NCBI GenBank assembly: GCA_024686085.1
Contig: JAIBDT010000021.1
Location: 1 to 39,617 of the forward strand
DNA: 39,617 nt
Reading direction: 5' to 3'
Source of the DNA: Loktanella sp.
Lineage (GTDB): Bacteria; Pseudomonadota; Alphaproteobacteria; Rhodobacterales; Rhodobacteraceae
Both the position numbers and the translations under genes were made by a program. The notes below the pieces were generated by a model, which was given only the letters and a program-made list of their open reading frames with translations, made no database searches and was not told where the DNA came from. Positions 18,154 through 28,452 of the stretch are shown here, one piece after another. Within the stretch, counting starts at the first letter, position 1, and each line of letters opens with the position of its first letter.

Positions 18154-18828
18154 ATGCGATTGAATTTTGGAACGATGTTAAAGACCGCTGCAACAGTGAC
18201 ACTGCTGATCTCGGGCACAGCCGCCCAAGCAGATGAAGTTATCGCTAGCCGGCTGAGCGCCCTTTTGGGGCAAGAACGCCAATCTTTATCCGTTGTTCCA
18301 GATGTGCGCATGACGGCGCTGACAACCTTGCCGCCCGCCTCCGAGCGCGGCGTGCAATTGGCACCCTCCACAATCTCATACGACCGCTCTTTCCTTGCGG
18401 CCTTGCCAACGGCATCGGGCGGGGCGCAATGGCGCTGCCTGTCAGAGGCGCTTTATTTCGAGGCACGCGGCGAAACCGTCAAGGGCATGTTCGCAGTAGC
18501 CGAAGTCATCATGAACCGCGTAGATAGCGCATCCTACCCAAATTCGGTCTGTGGCGTGATCAACCAAGGGACAGGGCGTAAATTCGCCTGCCAGTTCACC
18601 TATACTTGTGACGGCAAAGAAGAAGTGATCGCAGAGCAAGGATCGTGGCGCCGCGTTGGCAAAATCGCCAAAATCATGGTCGAAGGCGCAGAGCGCCCGC
18701 TGACATCCGGCGCAACGCATTACCACACCAAAGCCGTGAACCCGTCATGGGCCAGCCGGTTCCCGCGCACCGCGACAATCGGCGTTCACCACTTTTACCG
18801 CCAGCCAACACGCACCGCATCCAACTAA
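18154..18828 (+). CDS. Cell wall hydrolase, SleB/Hydrolase_2 family
   Basis: About 224 residues: a signal peptide (FGTMLKTAATVTLLISGTAAQA), a variable linker and a C-terminal Hydrolase_2 domain starting at WRCLSEALYFEARGETVKGM. The glutamate of YFEARGE is the expected catalytic residue, as in SleB cortex-lytic enzymes. INQGTGRKFACQFTYTCDG carries two cysteines and GATHYHTKAVNP is the typical His-rich motif. It is probably a periplasmic murein hydrolase or transglycosylase-like enzyme; in a non-sporulating bacterium it would act in wall remodelling. The start is uncertain: in-frame ATGs at 18145, 18154 and 18175 all leave a usable signal peptide and none has a good ribosome site. It begins 110 bases after the PPDK-like gene. 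Confidence 0.85.
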   Translation: MRLNFGTMLKTAATVTLLISGTAAQADEVIASRLSALLGQERQSLSVVPDVRMTALTTLPPASERGVQLAPSTISYDRSFLAALPTASGGAQWRCLSEALYFEARGETVKGMFAVAEVIMNRVDSASYPNSVCGVINQGTGRKFACQFTYTCDGKEEVIAEQGSWRRVGKIAKIMVEGAERPLTSGATHYHTKAVNPSWASRFPRTATIGVHHFYRQPTRTASN

Positions 18829-18921
18829 GGTCGCGGTTAGGCGCAAGGCCGTCGGCTTTGCAACGCTTGCAAGAGGTCTTTGTGGCAAGTATGCCGCAAG
18901 GGCCTTTTGATTGAGTACACT

Positions 18922-19842
18922 ATGACAGATGATATCCGCCTCGCGTTTTCCCACCCCAGTGAACGGGCAGAGGCCAGCGCCGCCGCGCCCTGCGACCGCA
19001 TTTCCCTGCGCGACTATACCGTCGAGGTTGAAATCGGCGCGTTTCAATTGGAACGCGGCACGCTTCAGCGGGTAAAATTCAATATCGTGGTCGAGGTCAC
19101 ACCTTTAACAGGGCCAATCGACGACGATGTGGACCGCATCCTGTCTTATGACCGCGTGACCGAAGCGATCACCATCGAACTGCATGCCGAGCGGATCAAC
19201 CTGCTTGAAACCCTCGCAGCACGCGTCGCCGAGCGGATTTTGCTCGAACCACAGGCCGAACGGGTCTTTGTGCGCATTGAAAAGCTGGACCGCGGCCCCT
19301 TTGCGCTTGGCGTCGAAATCGTGCGCTCGCGCGACGGGGTGTCCCACGCGGGTCAAACTCACCAAGAGGCACCGCACCCGCGTGTGCTTTACCTCAGCAA
19401 TTCGGCTGCCGCTTCCGACCACCTCAAAGGCTGGATCGACGCGCTGGCCGCCAAAGACGCGCCGTTGATCATCTGTGTTGGGTCACCCGACATCGCAGCC
19501 CCGCAGACGGGGCACGCCATGACACAGCGGCGCATCGACCTGTTGGCGATCGAACAAAATGCATGGGTACTGGCCGCCCGCGATCACCGCTGCAAAGTGG
19601 TTGAAACCCGCACCGAACTTGATTGGGCAATGAAGAACGGCCAAATCTGCGTCTGGGCACCCTCGAAAATCGTGCTCGACGCGGTCGATGGTCCTTCTGC
19701 TGGCGCAAATGACGGGCTGACCCTCGCGATGTGGTTCGCCGCTGAGATGCAAGCCAAAGAGGCCTTCGTGATCGGTGAAGCCGCCCCGCAATCTGACATC
19801 CCCGTTGTGGCGCATCCGGTGGATCGCGCAGACCTCGCATGA
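18922..19842 (+). CDS. folB: Dihydroneopterin aldolase with a long C-terminal extension
   Basis: 306 residues, more than twice a normal FolB (about 120). The FolB domain spans about 26-134: DRISLRDYTVEVEIGAF, LSYDRVTEAI, INLLETLAARVAERIL, VRIEKLDRGPFALGVEI. It converts 7,8-dihydroneopterin to 6-hydroxymethyl-dihydropterin. The remaining ~150 residues, from RVLYLSNSAAASDHLKGWID on, are a separate domain of unknown role. Its end (WAPSKIVLDAV, GANDGLTLAMWFAAEMQAKE, AFVIGEA) resembles the C-terminal core of amino-acid-kinase-fold proteins; this is a weak inference from pattern only. ATG 18922 is chosen because the conserved domain starts soon after it; the upstream frame back to 18880 has no good signal. 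The stop overlaps the folP start (ATGA), so folB-folP-glmM form one operon. Confidence 0.88.
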   Translation: MTDDIRLAFSHPSERAEASAAAPCDRISLRDYTVEVEIGAFQLERGTLQRVKFNIVVEVTPLTGPIDDDVDRILSYDRVTEAITIELHAERINLLETLAARVAERILLEPQAERVFVRIEKLDRGPFALGVEIVRSRDGVSHAGQTHQEAPHPRVLYLSNSAAASDHLKGWIDALAAKDAPLIICVGSPDIAAPQTGHAMTQRRIDLLAIEQNAWVLAARDHRCKVVETRTELDWAMKNGQICVWAPSKIVLDAVDGPSAGANDGLTLAMWFAAEMQAKEAFVIGEAAPQSDIPVVAHPVDRADLA

Positions 19843-20840
19843 CCGCCTATTACCGCCCCATCCTGCAAATGTTTGGACCGAAACCAGCGGGCGCATTGGC
19901 ACTGGGTTGGTGCTGGTTTGACCGCGTCGAAGTCTTGCAAAGGGGGGCACCCGCCAAGGTCACCCCCGCAGGCGACACCCCCGCCGAAATCCTCGCGACG
20001 CTGACCGCAAAACGGGCTGATATCGCAGGGCTGTCGATGGACACACCGCGGATCATGGGCATCCTCAACGTGACTCCCGACAGCTTTTCCGACGGCGGAT
20101 TGTTCAACGCGCCAAAGGCCGCGCTTGCGCACGCCTTGGACATGATAGGCGCAGGGGCCGACATCATCGACATTGGTGGCGAAAGCACACGGCCCGGGGC
20201 GCAAACCGTTGACAACGCAGATGAAATAAATCGAACAGCCCCTGTGATTGCGGCGATCAGGGCAGGGTCGAACGTGCCAATCTCCATCGATACACGCAAA
20301 GCCGATGTGGCTCTCGCGGCCTTGAACGCAGGCGCGACATTGGTCAATGACGTGGCCGCGATGAGCTATGACGCGGAAATGGCAGCCATGACCGCCAAAT
20401 CAGGCGCGCCGATCTGCCTGATGCACGCCAGCGGCGACCCTGAAACGATGCAGAACGACCCGAAATACGACAATGTGTTGCTGGATGTGTATGACTTTTT
20501 AGCCGCGCGGGTTGCCGAGGCCGAAGCCGCTGGCATCCCGCGCGATTTGATCGTCATTGATCCAGGTATCGGATTCGGCAAAACTTTGGAACACAACCTT
20601 ACCTTGTTGCGCGGATTATCGCTGTTTCACGGGCTGGGATGCCCAATCCTGTTGGGCGCATCCCGCAAGCGGTTTATTGGCACGATAGGACAGGCACCCG
20701 AGGCACGCGACCGCACAGCAGGCTCTGTCGCAGTCGCATTGCACGGGATTGCACAAGGGGTGCAAATCCTGCGGGTCCACGATACATTCGAGACAAGTCA
20801 GGCCATGCGCCTGCAATTAGCAATGGCAGGGCAGCGATGA
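19839..20840 (+). CDS. folP: Dihydropteroate synthase
   Basis: Condenses 6-hydroxymethyl-dihydropterin diphosphate with p-aminobenzoate; the sulfonamide target. 333 residues, about 50 longer than the shortest family members because of an N-terminal segment of about 65 residues ([20 protein letters not shown] on) before the catalytic barrel. Barrel motifs in order: [15 protein letters not shown] (about 70-84, pterin and loop 1), [16 protein letters not shown] (loop 2, [10 protein letters not shown] signature), [43 protein letters not shown] and [10 protein letters not shown]. It overlaps folB upstream and glmM downstream by four bases each. Confidence 0.97.
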   Translation: MTAYYRPILQMFGPKPAGALALGWCWFDRVEVLQRGAPAKVTPAGDTPAEILATLTAKRADIAGLSMDTPRIMGILNVTPDSFSDGGLFNAPKAALAHALDMIGAGADIIDIGGESTRPGAQTVDNADEINRTAPVIAAIRAGSNVPISIDTRKADVALAALNAGATLVNDVAAMSYDAEMAAMTAKSGAPICLMHASGDPETMQNDPKYDNVLLDVYDFLAARVAEAEAAGIPRDLIVIDPGIGFGKTLEHNLTLLRGLSLFHGLGCPILLGASRKRFIGTIGQAPEARDRTAGSVAVALHGIAQGVQILRVHDTFETSQAMRLQLAMAGQR

Positions 20841-22180
20841 CACGAAAACTCTTTGGCACCGACGGTGTGCGCGGCAAGGCAAACATCTACCCGATGACCG
20901 CCGAAATGGCGCTGAAAATCGGGGCCGCCGCAGGGCGCTATTTCCGCAATGACGGGTCCAACGGGCACCGCGTTGTGATCGGCAAGGACACACGGCTGTC
21001 AGGCTACATGTTCGAAAATGCATTGACCGCAGGGCTGACCAGCACAGGCATGAACGTGCTTTTACTTGGGCCAGTGCCAACACCCGCTGTCGGGCTTTTG
21101 ACCACTTCTATGCGGGCCGACGTGGGCATCATGATCTCGGCCAGCCACAACCCGCACCACGATAACGGGATCAAATTCTTCGGGCCTGACGGGTTCAAAT
21201 TGTCCGACGAGGCCGAGGCTGAAATCGAGGCCCTCGTCGCGGGCGACATCGAACCCGCCAAAGCCAACAACATCGGACGGGCCAAACGGATCGACGACGG
21301 ACGGTTCCGCTATGCAGAACGCGTCAAAACAACCTTGCCGCACGGCATGCGGCTCGATGGGCTGAAAGTCGTGATCGATTGCGCCAATGGGGCGGCCTAC
21401 AAGGTTGCCCCCGAGGTCCTTTGGGAACTGGGCGCCACCGTGATCCCCGTGGGCGTCTCGCCGGACGGGTTCAACATCAATGCAGGCTGCGGGTCGACTT
21501 CACCAATGTCTGCGGCCGAAACCATCGTTAGCCACGGCGCGGACGTCGGGATATGTCTGGATGGCGACGCCGACCGCGTGATGATCTTGGACGAAAACGG
21601 GCATGTGGCCGATGGCGACCAGATCATGGCGCTGATGGCAGGGCGTTGGGCAGAAACCGACCGGCTGAACGGCGGCACACTTGTGGCCACAGTCATGTCG
21701 AACCTCGGGCTGGAAAGGTACCTGCAAAACAAGGGGCTAAACCTTCTGCGGACAGGCGTCGGCGACCGCTACGTGGTCGAGGCGATGCGGGCAGGCGGCT
21801 ATAACTTGGGCGGCGAACAGTCAGGCCATATCGTGATGACCGACTACGCAACGACAGGCGATGGGCTACTTGCTGGGCTGCAATTCTTGGCGGCCATGCT
21901 TGAAACAGGGCAAAAAGCCAGCGCACTAACGCAAAGCTTCGAGACCGTGCCGCAGATGCTTAAGAACGTGCGCTACAGCCTTGGCACCGACCCGATGAAC
22001 GCAGACGCAGTCAAGGCTGTGATCGCAGATGCAGAAACCAAACTGGTGGGCAAAGGGCGGCTTTTGATCCGCAAATCTGGAACCGAACCTTTGGTGCGGG
22101 TCATGGCCGAATGCGAAGACGCTGACCTTCTTGAACAGGTCGTGAACGGGATTGTGGCCGAGGTCGAACAGGCGGTCTAA
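20837..22180 (+). CDS. glmM: Phosphoglucosamine mutase
   Basis: Interconverts glucosamine-6-phosphate and glucosamine-1-phosphate for UDP-GlcNAc, hence peptidoglycan and LPS. 447 residues, normal length. Begins [16 protein letters not shown], the canonical start. The phosphoserine loop is [20 protein letters not shown] (phospho-acceptor S103), the metal loop [11 protein letters not shown], the sugar loop GGEQSGHIV and the phosphate-binding loop [17 protein letters not shown] 20837 overlaps the folP stop (ATGA); upstream in-frame codons lie in folP. The last four bases overlap the convergent transporter gene. Confidence 0.97.
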   Translation: MTRKLFGTDGVRGKANIYPMTAEMALKIGAAAGRYFRNDGSNGHRVVIGKDTRLSGYMFENALTAGLTSTGMNVLLLGPVPTPAVGLLTTSMRADVGIMISASHNPHHDNGIKFFGPDGFKLSDEAEAEIEALVAGDIEPAKANNIGRAKRIDDGRFRYAERVKTTLPHGMRLDGLKVVIDCANGAAYKVAPEVLWELGATVIPVGVSPDGFNINAGCGSTSPMSAAETIVSHGADVGICLDGDADRVMILDENGHVADGDQIMALMAGRWAETDRLNGGTLVATVMSNLGLERYLQNKGLNLLRTGVGDRYVVEAMRAGGYNLGGEQSGHIVMTDYATTGDGLLAGLQFLAAMLETGQKASALTQSFETVPQMLKNVRYSLGTDPMNADAVKAVIADAETKLVGKGRLLIRKSGTEPLVRVMAECEDADLLEQVVNGIVAEVEQAV

Positions 22181-23079
22181 TTCCGCCCGAAGATCCGTTT
22201 CAGGCTCGTCCACTGACTGATCATGAGGCCGATCATGATCAGCGCAAGGGCTGCGAAAAAGCGGATAGGCAACACCTCTGACAGCACAAACGCGCCAAAA
22301 ATCATCGACCAAACAGGGACTTGGTAGTTCACCAAGGTCATGAATACCGCGCCTGCACTGCGGATTGTCGTGACGCGCAGAAGAGCTGCGAACGCCGTAG
22401 GGACAAACCCCAGAAAGATGATGGCAATCGTTGATGTGCGATCAGAAATATGTGGGATGCCCTCAAAAACAAGCATGGCAGGCATCAGCGCAGAGGCGCC
22501 AACCACAAGCAAAAGGGCCGCCATCGTGATCGAGTCGATTGGCGGGCAACGGCGAGTCATGATACTTGATATTGCATAGGAAATCGTCGCTAAAATGCAG
22601 GCGATTTGACCCAAGGGCGCCATGCCCGTGCCGATTTTCAGCACCGAAGGCCCGATCAAAACAACGGCCCCCATGAACCCAAGCCCGACGCCCACCAAAT
22701 TACGGGTCGTCAGCTTTTCATCGGTGAAAATATGCGCAAGCGGCAGCACAAACAGCGGCAAAGCGGCCATCGAAATCCCCGCAAAAGCAGAGGGGACATA
22801 CTGCTGACCCCAACTGAGCAAGGCAAAGGGCAGGGCAGTGTTCAGCAGGCCAATCACGACCAGATACTTGATCATGCGGGTGTCAAAAACAGGCATCGGG
22901 CGGTGCATCGCGCGCATCAAAGCCAGCAGGGCCACGGCACCCAACGTGGTGCGGGCACAGGCCACCGTCAATGGGCCATACCCCCGCAACGCAATCGAGA
23001 CGACCATAAACGTGCCGCCCCAGATTAGGCCAAGGGCAAGGATAGATAGCCAGTTCTGCAATGTCGGTTGGGTGGCCAT
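22177..23079 (-). CDS. EamA/DMT-superfamily transporter
   Basis: 300 residues, ten predicted membrane helices in two EamA repeats (about 8-140 and 150-292). Visible blocks are [20 protein letters not shown] at the start of repeat 1, [20 protein letters not shown], and in repeat 2 [20 protein letters not shown] and [15 protein letters not shown]. Family members export amino acids, purines or other metabolites; substrate unknown here. ATG 23079 is preceded by GGAG. The gene converges on glmM with a four-base overlap. Upstream lie a perfect 24-bp palindrome and the ilvC terminator region, so it either has its own promoter there or depends on read-through from ilvC. Confidence 0.87.
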   Translation of the reverse strand: MATQPTLQNWLSILALGLIWGGTFMVVSIALRGYGPLTVACARTTLGAVALLALMRAMHRPMPVFDTRMIKYLVVIGLLNTALPFALLSWGQQYVPSAFAGISMAALPLFVLPLAHIFTDEKLTTRNLVGVGLGFMGAVVLIGPSVLKIGTGMAPLGQIACILATISYAISSIMTRRCPPIDSITMAALLLVVGASALMPAMLVFEGIPHISDRTSTIAIIFLGFVPTAFAALLRVTTIRSAGAVFMTLVNYQVPVWSMIFGAFVLSEVLPIRFFAALALIMIGLMISQWTSLKRIFGRN

Positions 23080-23114
23080 CGGGCGCTCCGGTTAGGTATT
23101 TGTTAGCAATTACA

Positions 23115-23138
23115 AAACCTTATCCGCGGATAAGGTTT
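23115..23138. promoter_or_regulatory. Perfect 24-bp palindrome between ilvC and the EamA gene
   Basis: Half-site AAACCTTATCCG is followed without a gap by its exact reverse complement. It lies 36 bases upstream of the transporter start and just beyond the ilvC terminator hairpin. As RNA on the minus strand it would form a 10-bp stem with a CGCG loop, followed by TGTAATT. It may be an operator for the transporter or a second terminator arm for ilvC; the sequence does not decide. Confidence 0.6.
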
Positions 23139-23148
23139 GAAACAAACA

Positions 23149-23170
23149 GGGCGCCCCGAACGGGACGCCC
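23149..23170 (-). terminator. Rho-independent terminator of ilvC
   Basis: Read on the minus strand, GGGCG...CGCCC encloses CCC/GGG with one mismatch and a four-base loop, followed by TGTTTGTTT. It starts about 35 bases after the ilvC stop. The T tract is broken by G, so the strength is uncertain. Confidence 0.6.
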
Positions 23171-23204
23171 CACGACAGGTTAAAACCTATCCCCCTTAGA
23201 TAGC

Positions 23205-24260
<1,056 letters not shown>

Positions 24261-24359
24261 TTATAACGGGCGCATTACGGGTTGTAGAGGTTACAAACCG
24301 ACATATTTGCGCTCAGAAAAAACTTGTTATGCGCTAATTTGGCTATTAATGAGATTTTC

Positions 24360-24815
24360 ATGCTTGATACAGACGCCCGCGCGATTTTGCGCCAATTGCA
24401 ACAGGACCCGACACTGACTGCGCCCGATTTGGCGCAACTCACGGGCTTGACTGCGGGCAAGGTCACCCGCCGTTTGGATAGGCTGACAGCTGACGGCATT
24501 TTGCGCGGCCAAGTCGTGGTGATTGATTGGGCCGCTCTAGGCTATGCGGTGCAGGTATCGCTGCGGGTTACGTTGGATAAAACCGTCTCGCGGGCCTTTG
24601 ACGACTTTATGATCGCAGCAAGGCTGGTCCCCGAGGTTCTCGAGATCCAGACATTCCTTGGCCGCGTCGACGTGCGGCTCTCGCTCGTGGCGCGGGACTT
24701 GCCGCACTACCAGCAAATCTACCGCGACCAAATTCTGACCTTGCCGCATATCGCGGACATCGAGGCGCTGATGACCGTGGCCGAGATCAAGTCGGATCGG
24801 GTGCTGCCGCTATGA
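24360..24815 (+). CDS. Lrp/AsnC-family transcriptional regulator (first of a tandem pair)
   Basis: 151 residues. N-terminal winged helix-turn-helix at about 1-52 (DTDARAILRQLQQDPTLTAP, LAQLTGLTAGKVTRRLDRLT) and a C-terminal RAM ligand-binding/oligomerisation domain (LPEV-like VPEVLEIQTFLGRVDVRLSL). Family members sense amino acids. ATG 24360 places the helix at the normal distance from the start; an upstream start at 24324 would add 12 residues with no support. The stop overlaps the next start (ATGA), so the two regulators are co-translated and may form heteromers. Divergent from ilvC, with 132 bases between starts. Confidence 0.9.
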   Translation: MLDTDARAILRQLQQDPTLTAPDLAQLTGLTAGKVTRRLDRLTADGILRGQVVVIDWAALGYAVQVSLRVTLDKTVSRAFDDFMIAARLVPEVLEIQTFLGRVDVRLSLVARDLPHYQQIYRDQILTLPHIADIEALMTVAEIKSDRVLPL

Positions 24816-25264
24816 CCCTTGACGATCTCGACCGCGATATTTTGCGCGCCCTTTACGGCGATGCCAGCCAGCCCGCCAGCCAGCTGGGCCGTAAATTCGG
24901 GCTTAGCCAGCCTGCCATGTGGCGGCGGATCAAGCGGTTAGAGGATGCGGGCATTATAAAGGGGCGCGCGCTTGTTCTGGACGCCGAAAAGGTCGGGTTT
25001 GGCGTGACGGTTTTCCTTGGGGTCAAACTGGCCACCAAAGGGCGGGTCAGCCTTGAGGACTTCGAACGCGCCGTCACGGCGATCCCAGAGGTGCAGACGG
25101 TCGAGCATGTGTTGGGGCTATACGATTACCGCTTGCGTGTTGTCGCACGTGATCTGGCCGACTTTGAACGCGTTCTGCGGCGACGGGTCATGACATTACC
25201 AGGGGTAGGGAATGTCGAGGCGAATGTGCTGCTAAGTGAAGAACGCAGGCCCGGTCCGATTTGA
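24812..25264 (+). CDS. Lrp/AsnC-family transcriptional regulator (second of the pair)
   Basis: 150 residues, canonical AsnC layout: helix-turn-helix at about 1-60 (LDDLDRDILRALYGDASQPA, LGRKFGLSQPAMWRRIKRLE, DAGIIKGRALVLD) and RAM domain (AIPEVQTVEHVLGLYDYRLR, VMTLPGVGNVEAN). It is closer to the family consensus than its partner upstream, so the pair is an old duplication or two separate subfamilies. An aminotransferase gene follows 75 bases downstream on the same strand and is a candidate target. Confidence 0.92.
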   Translation: MTLDDLDRDILRALYGDASQPASQLGRKFGLSQPAMWRRIKRLEDAGIIKGRALVLDAEKVGFGVTVFLGVKLATKGRVSLEDFERAVTAIPEVQTVEHVLGLYDYRLRVVARDLADFERVLRRRVMTLPGVGNVEANVLLSEERRPGPI

Positions 25265-25339
25265 ACGGTATGCCAAGATAGACTTTGCCATCAGGGCGAT
25301 GTCGGGGCATGGTGTGCGCAATTCAAATTGGAGACGACA

Positions 25340-26464
25340 ATGACCGATAAGACACCTGTTGACCCAAATGGCCTGACGGAATTCTCCGTTGTGTTCACAG
25401 ACCGTTCACTGAACCATATGTCTAAAGCTTTTCAAGGCGTTATGACGGATATCTCATCTATGCTCAAAGAGGTCTATAGTGCTGATGCTGTGGCGCTTGT
25501 GCCGGGTGGTGGGACATATGGGATGGAGGCCGTGGCCCGTCAATTTGGCAGCAATGCCCATGCCTTGATCGTGCGCAACGGATGGTTTTCCTACCGTTGG
25601 ACACAGATTTTTGAGGCGGGCAATTTCGCAGCGAAAACAACCGTTTTGAAGGCGCGTCAGGCAGGTAACGACACCCGCGCACCATTTGCGCCAGCCCCAA
25701 TTGAAGAGGTGGTCGCGGCCATTCGAGAGGCCAAGCCCGACGTGGTCTTCGCCCCCCATGTCGAAACCAGCGCGGGCCTGATTCTGCCTGATGATTACCT
25801 CAAAGCGATGGCCGATGCCGCCCATGAGGTCGGGGCATTAATGGTGTTGGACTGCATCGCAAGCGGTTGCGTCTGGGTTGATATGAAAGCCACAGGCGTG
25901 GATGTGCTGATTTCTGCGCCGCAAAAGGGCTGGTCGGCGACCCCTTCGGCGGGTCTTGTAATGATGTCGGACCGCGCCGCGTCACGGCTGGATGAAACCA
26001 CATCTGACAGCTTTGCGATGGACCTGAAAAAATGGCGTGCGATCATGGTGGCCTATGAGGGCGGTGGTCATGCCTATCACCTCACGATGCCGACCGATGG
26101 CTTGCGCGCTTTCCGTGATACCATGTTGGAAACAAAGGATTATGGGTTCGATAAACTGAAAGCTGCGCAGTGGGATTTGGGCAATCAAGTGCGGGCCTAT
26201 CTGGGAGGCAAGGGCATCAAATCGGTCGCGGCCGAAGGGTTTCAAGCGCCCGGTGTGGTGGTCAGCTATACTGACGATCCTGCAGTGCAAAACGGGTCTG
26301 TTTTTGCCGCCAAGGGCATGCAGATCGCAGCGGGCGTGCCACTGCAGTGCGACGAGCCTGATGATTTCCGCACGTTCCGTTTGGGCCTGTTCGGGTTGGA
26401 CAAATTGTATGACGTGAAGGGCACGCTCGGTCGCTTAACACCTGTTTTGGACGCGGTGCTTTAG
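25340..26464 (+). CDS. Class V PLP-dependent aminotransferase (alanine/serine-glyoxylate type)
   Basis: 374 residues. The PLP lysine is K196 in ISAPQKGWSATPSAGLVMMS, the ring-nitrogen aspartate is D171 in VLDCIASG, and the glycine-rich phosphate loop is LVPGGGTYGMEAVARQF (about 53-69). The fold and length match alanine--glyoxylate and serine--glyoxylate aminotransferases, but amino donor and acceptor cannot be read from the sequence; phosphonate (PhnW-like) or other class V activities remain open. ATG 25340 follows GGAGA by five bases. It lies downstream of the Lrp pair and converges with a UbiH-type gene, overlapping it by four bases. Confidence 0.82.
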   Translation: MTDKTPVDPNGLTEFSVVFTDRSLNHMSKAFQGVMTDISSMLKEVYSADAVALVPGGGTYGMEAVARQFGSNAHALIVRNGWFSYRWTQIFEAGNFAAKTTVLKARQAGNDTRAPFAPAPIEEVVAAIREAKPDVVFAPHVETSAGLILPDDYLKAMADAAHEVGALMVLDCIASGCVWVDMKATGVDVLISAPQKGWSATPSAGLVMMSDRAASRLDETTSDSFAMDLKKWRAIMVAYEGGGHAYHLTMPTDGLRAFRDTMLETKDYGFDKLKAAQWDLGNQVRAYLGGKGIKSVAAEGFQAPGVVVSYTDDPAVQNGSVFAAKGMQIAAGVPLQCDEPDDFRTFRLGLFGLDKLYDVKGTLGRLTPVLDAVL

Positions 26465-27663
26465 GTCTTCGCACCCAAACCGAGTTCCATCAATTTGCGG
26501 CGGATCGGGGCAGCCCCATAAAGCGCCTTGATCCCCGCAACCCGCATGTCTTGGACCAAAGGCGCGCCTGCGATGGATGCGCGGTTAAGCGCGTCGATGC
26601 CTTTGACCCGCAGCCTGATATCGCCGTGCCGCGCTTTGTGAAAGTCGTCCAACATGGCTTGGCTGCCAAGGTCTTCACGATGCGTTTTGGCCAGATCAAG
26701 CAAGCAATTCAGGTCTGCGAGCGACATGTTCAACCCCTGCGCACCGATGGGTGGCACGACGTGGGCGGCCTCTGCCACAAGGGCGGTGCGCGGTCCCGTC
26801 AAGCTGTCCGCGCATTGCGAAATGATCGGCCAGACGCTACGTTTACTGGCAAGTGTGAGGGGCCCGTAGGTGCCCGCAGAGCGGTCGGTGGCGGCCGCGC
26901 TAAAGGCGTCGTCAGTCAGCGCCATTAACTCTTTTACAGCGGCACCGGCCTGCATCCAGACCACGGCAGAGCAGGGCTTGCCCCCAAGATCAGGCAGTGG
27001 GACCAAAGTGAATGGCCCGCCTGCGCGGTGGACCTCTGTCGAGACATTATCGTGGGGCGCATCATGGGTAACGGCGAATGTGATCGCTTTCTGCCCGTAA
27101 CGTGTTGTTGTAGCGTTAATTCCTGCAGCACGGCGCACGGGTGATCCACGTCCGTCTGCCCCGATGACAAGCTTGCAGCGCACAGCAGACCCGTCAGTGA
27201 GCCGCACCAGTGCGTAGGCCGAGCGCGCGACCACATCGCCAAAGCCCACACCTGTTTTGAAGATCACATTGGGCAAAGCTTGTAGGCGGTTAACCATTTC
27301 TCGCCGTAACAACCAGTTTGGCAGGTTCCACCCAAAAGGTTTGTCGGACACATCGCTGGCGTCGAAATCTGCACTGGTGCGCACGGCACCGTCCGCGCCG
27401 CTGGCGTCAACGATCCGCATGATCTGCAAAGGGGCCGCAAAAGGCGCGAGGCTGTCCCAGATGCCTGCGCGGTCCAGAAACTCTTGGGCTGGTTGCAAGA
27501 ATGCTGTGGTGCGTAGGTCCGCGCCTTGCCCATCGATGGTGGTAACGGGCGGGGCGGGGTCCACGATCAGCACGTCAAAGCCCGCGGTCCCAAAGGCCGC
27601 AGCGGCAGTCAGTCCAGCAACTCCGCCGCCCGAAATCACGATGTCAGTTTCTATCCGGTCCAT
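26461..27663 (-). CDS. UbiH/UbiF/COQ6-family FAD monooxygenase
   Basis: 400 residues, probable ubiquinone-ring hydroxylase at the inner membrane. Motifs: FAD dinucleotide site IVISGGGVAGLTAAAAFG near the N terminus, DG motif LVIGADGRGSPVRRAAGI at the expected middle position, and the second FAD motif as LVAEAAHVVPPIGAQGLNMS, where AEA replaces the common GDA. The C terminus (HGDIRLRVKGIDALNRA) also fits. Which ring carbon is hydroxylated is not visible. ATG 27663 begins MDRIETDIVISGGG; the frame is open 15 codons further but without domain support. Converges with the aminotransferase, divergent from a GntR gene 135 bases away. Confidence 0.88.
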   Translation of the reverse strand: MDRIETDIVISGGGVAGLTAAAAFGTAGFDVLIVDPAPPVTTIDGQGADLRTTAFLQPAQEFLDRAGIWDSLAPFAAPLQIMRIVDASGADGAVRTSADFDASDVSDKPFGWNLPNWLLRREMVNRLQALPNVIFKTGVGFGDVVARSAYALVRLTDGSAVRCKLVIGADGRGSPVRRAAGINATTTRYGQKAITFAVTHDAPHDNVSTEVHRAGGPFTLVPLPDLGGKPCSAVVWMQAGAAVKELMALTDDAFSAAATDRSAGTYGPLTLASKRSVWPIISQCADSLTGPRTALVAEAAHVVPPIGAQGLNMSLADLNCLLDLAKTHREDLGSQAMLDDFHKARHGDIRLRVKGIDALNRASIAGAPLVQDMRVAGIKALYGAAPIRRKLMELGLGAKT

Positions 27664-27798
27664 GAGATAGACATAGGCCGATGCGCGCGCTTGGGAAAGG
27701 GGGATCACACTGCCTGCGACAACTGGCGCTGGATGTCGGTTTGCCTTGCCGCGAGGGGCGTAGCGCGGCTAGGGTGCAGCATGATGAAAGGTCCCGTA

Positions 27799-28452
27799 AT
27801 GTCAGACACGCGCAGCCCGCAAAAAGATGCCTATAGCTTGATCCTCGAAGCGATCGACAGCCACCTGTATACTCCGGGTGACCGCTTGGTTGAAAGCGAG
27901 TTGGCAGAGCGGTTTGGCGTGTCGCGCACGCCTATTCGTGAGGCATTACAGCGGCTTGAGACTCAGAACCTGCTGACACGCGACGGGCGGTCGTTAATCG
28001 TGGCGTCCTTGGATCATAGCCAATTGTCCGAGCTTTACGCTGTGCGCGGCGAGTTAGAGGGTATGGCCGCGCGGTTAGCGGCCCGTCATGCGGCCCCTGA
28101 AGAGGTTGGCGTTTTACGGGATATGTTGAATGATGATAGGGCTTTAGCGGACGATCCTGCGGCGCTAAGCCGTGCCAATCGCCGTTTCCACAAACAGATT
28201 CACCTTGCTTCGCATAACCGGTTTTTGGTGCAGCAATTGGACTTGGTGCACCGCTCTATGGCGCTGCTGGCAACCACATCTTTGGCCGCAGAGGGCCGTG
28301 CAACAGGCACGTTGGACGAGCATGCGCGGATCGTGGACGCGATTGAGGCGGGCGATGGTGATGCGGCCTATGCGGCGCTGCGCGATCATATCTCCAAGGC
28401 CTACAAGACCCGTCTTAAGCTTGATGCGAAGGCGGTGGAGGAGGCGCCTTAA
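27799..28452 (+). CDS. GntR-family transcriptional regulator (FadR/FCD subfamily)
   Basis: 217 residues. N-terminal winged helix (about 8-72: ILEAIDSHLYTPGDRLVESE, LAERFGVSRTPIREALQRLE) and an all-helical FCD effector domain (about 85-205: LYAVRGELEGMAARLAA, ANRRFHKQIHLASHNRFLV, DEHARIVDAIEAGDGDAA), whose Asp and His residues usually bind a metal and a carboxylate ligand. GAAAGG seven bases before ATG 27799 decides the start; ATG 27781 and 27784 in frame have no better site. The 3' end overlaps the convergent glycosyltransferase gene by 38 bases. The regulated genes are unknown. Confidence 0.9.
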   Translation: MSDTRSPQKDAYSLILEAIDSHLYTPGDRLVESELAERFGVSRTPIREALQRLETQNLLTRDGRSLIVASLDHSQLSELYAVRGELEGMAARLAARHAAPEEVGVLRDMLNDDRALADDPAALSRANRRFHKQIHLASHNRFLVQQLDLVHRSMALLATTSLAAEGRATGTLDEHARIVDAIEAGDGDAAYAALRDHISKAYKTRLKLDAKAVEEAP

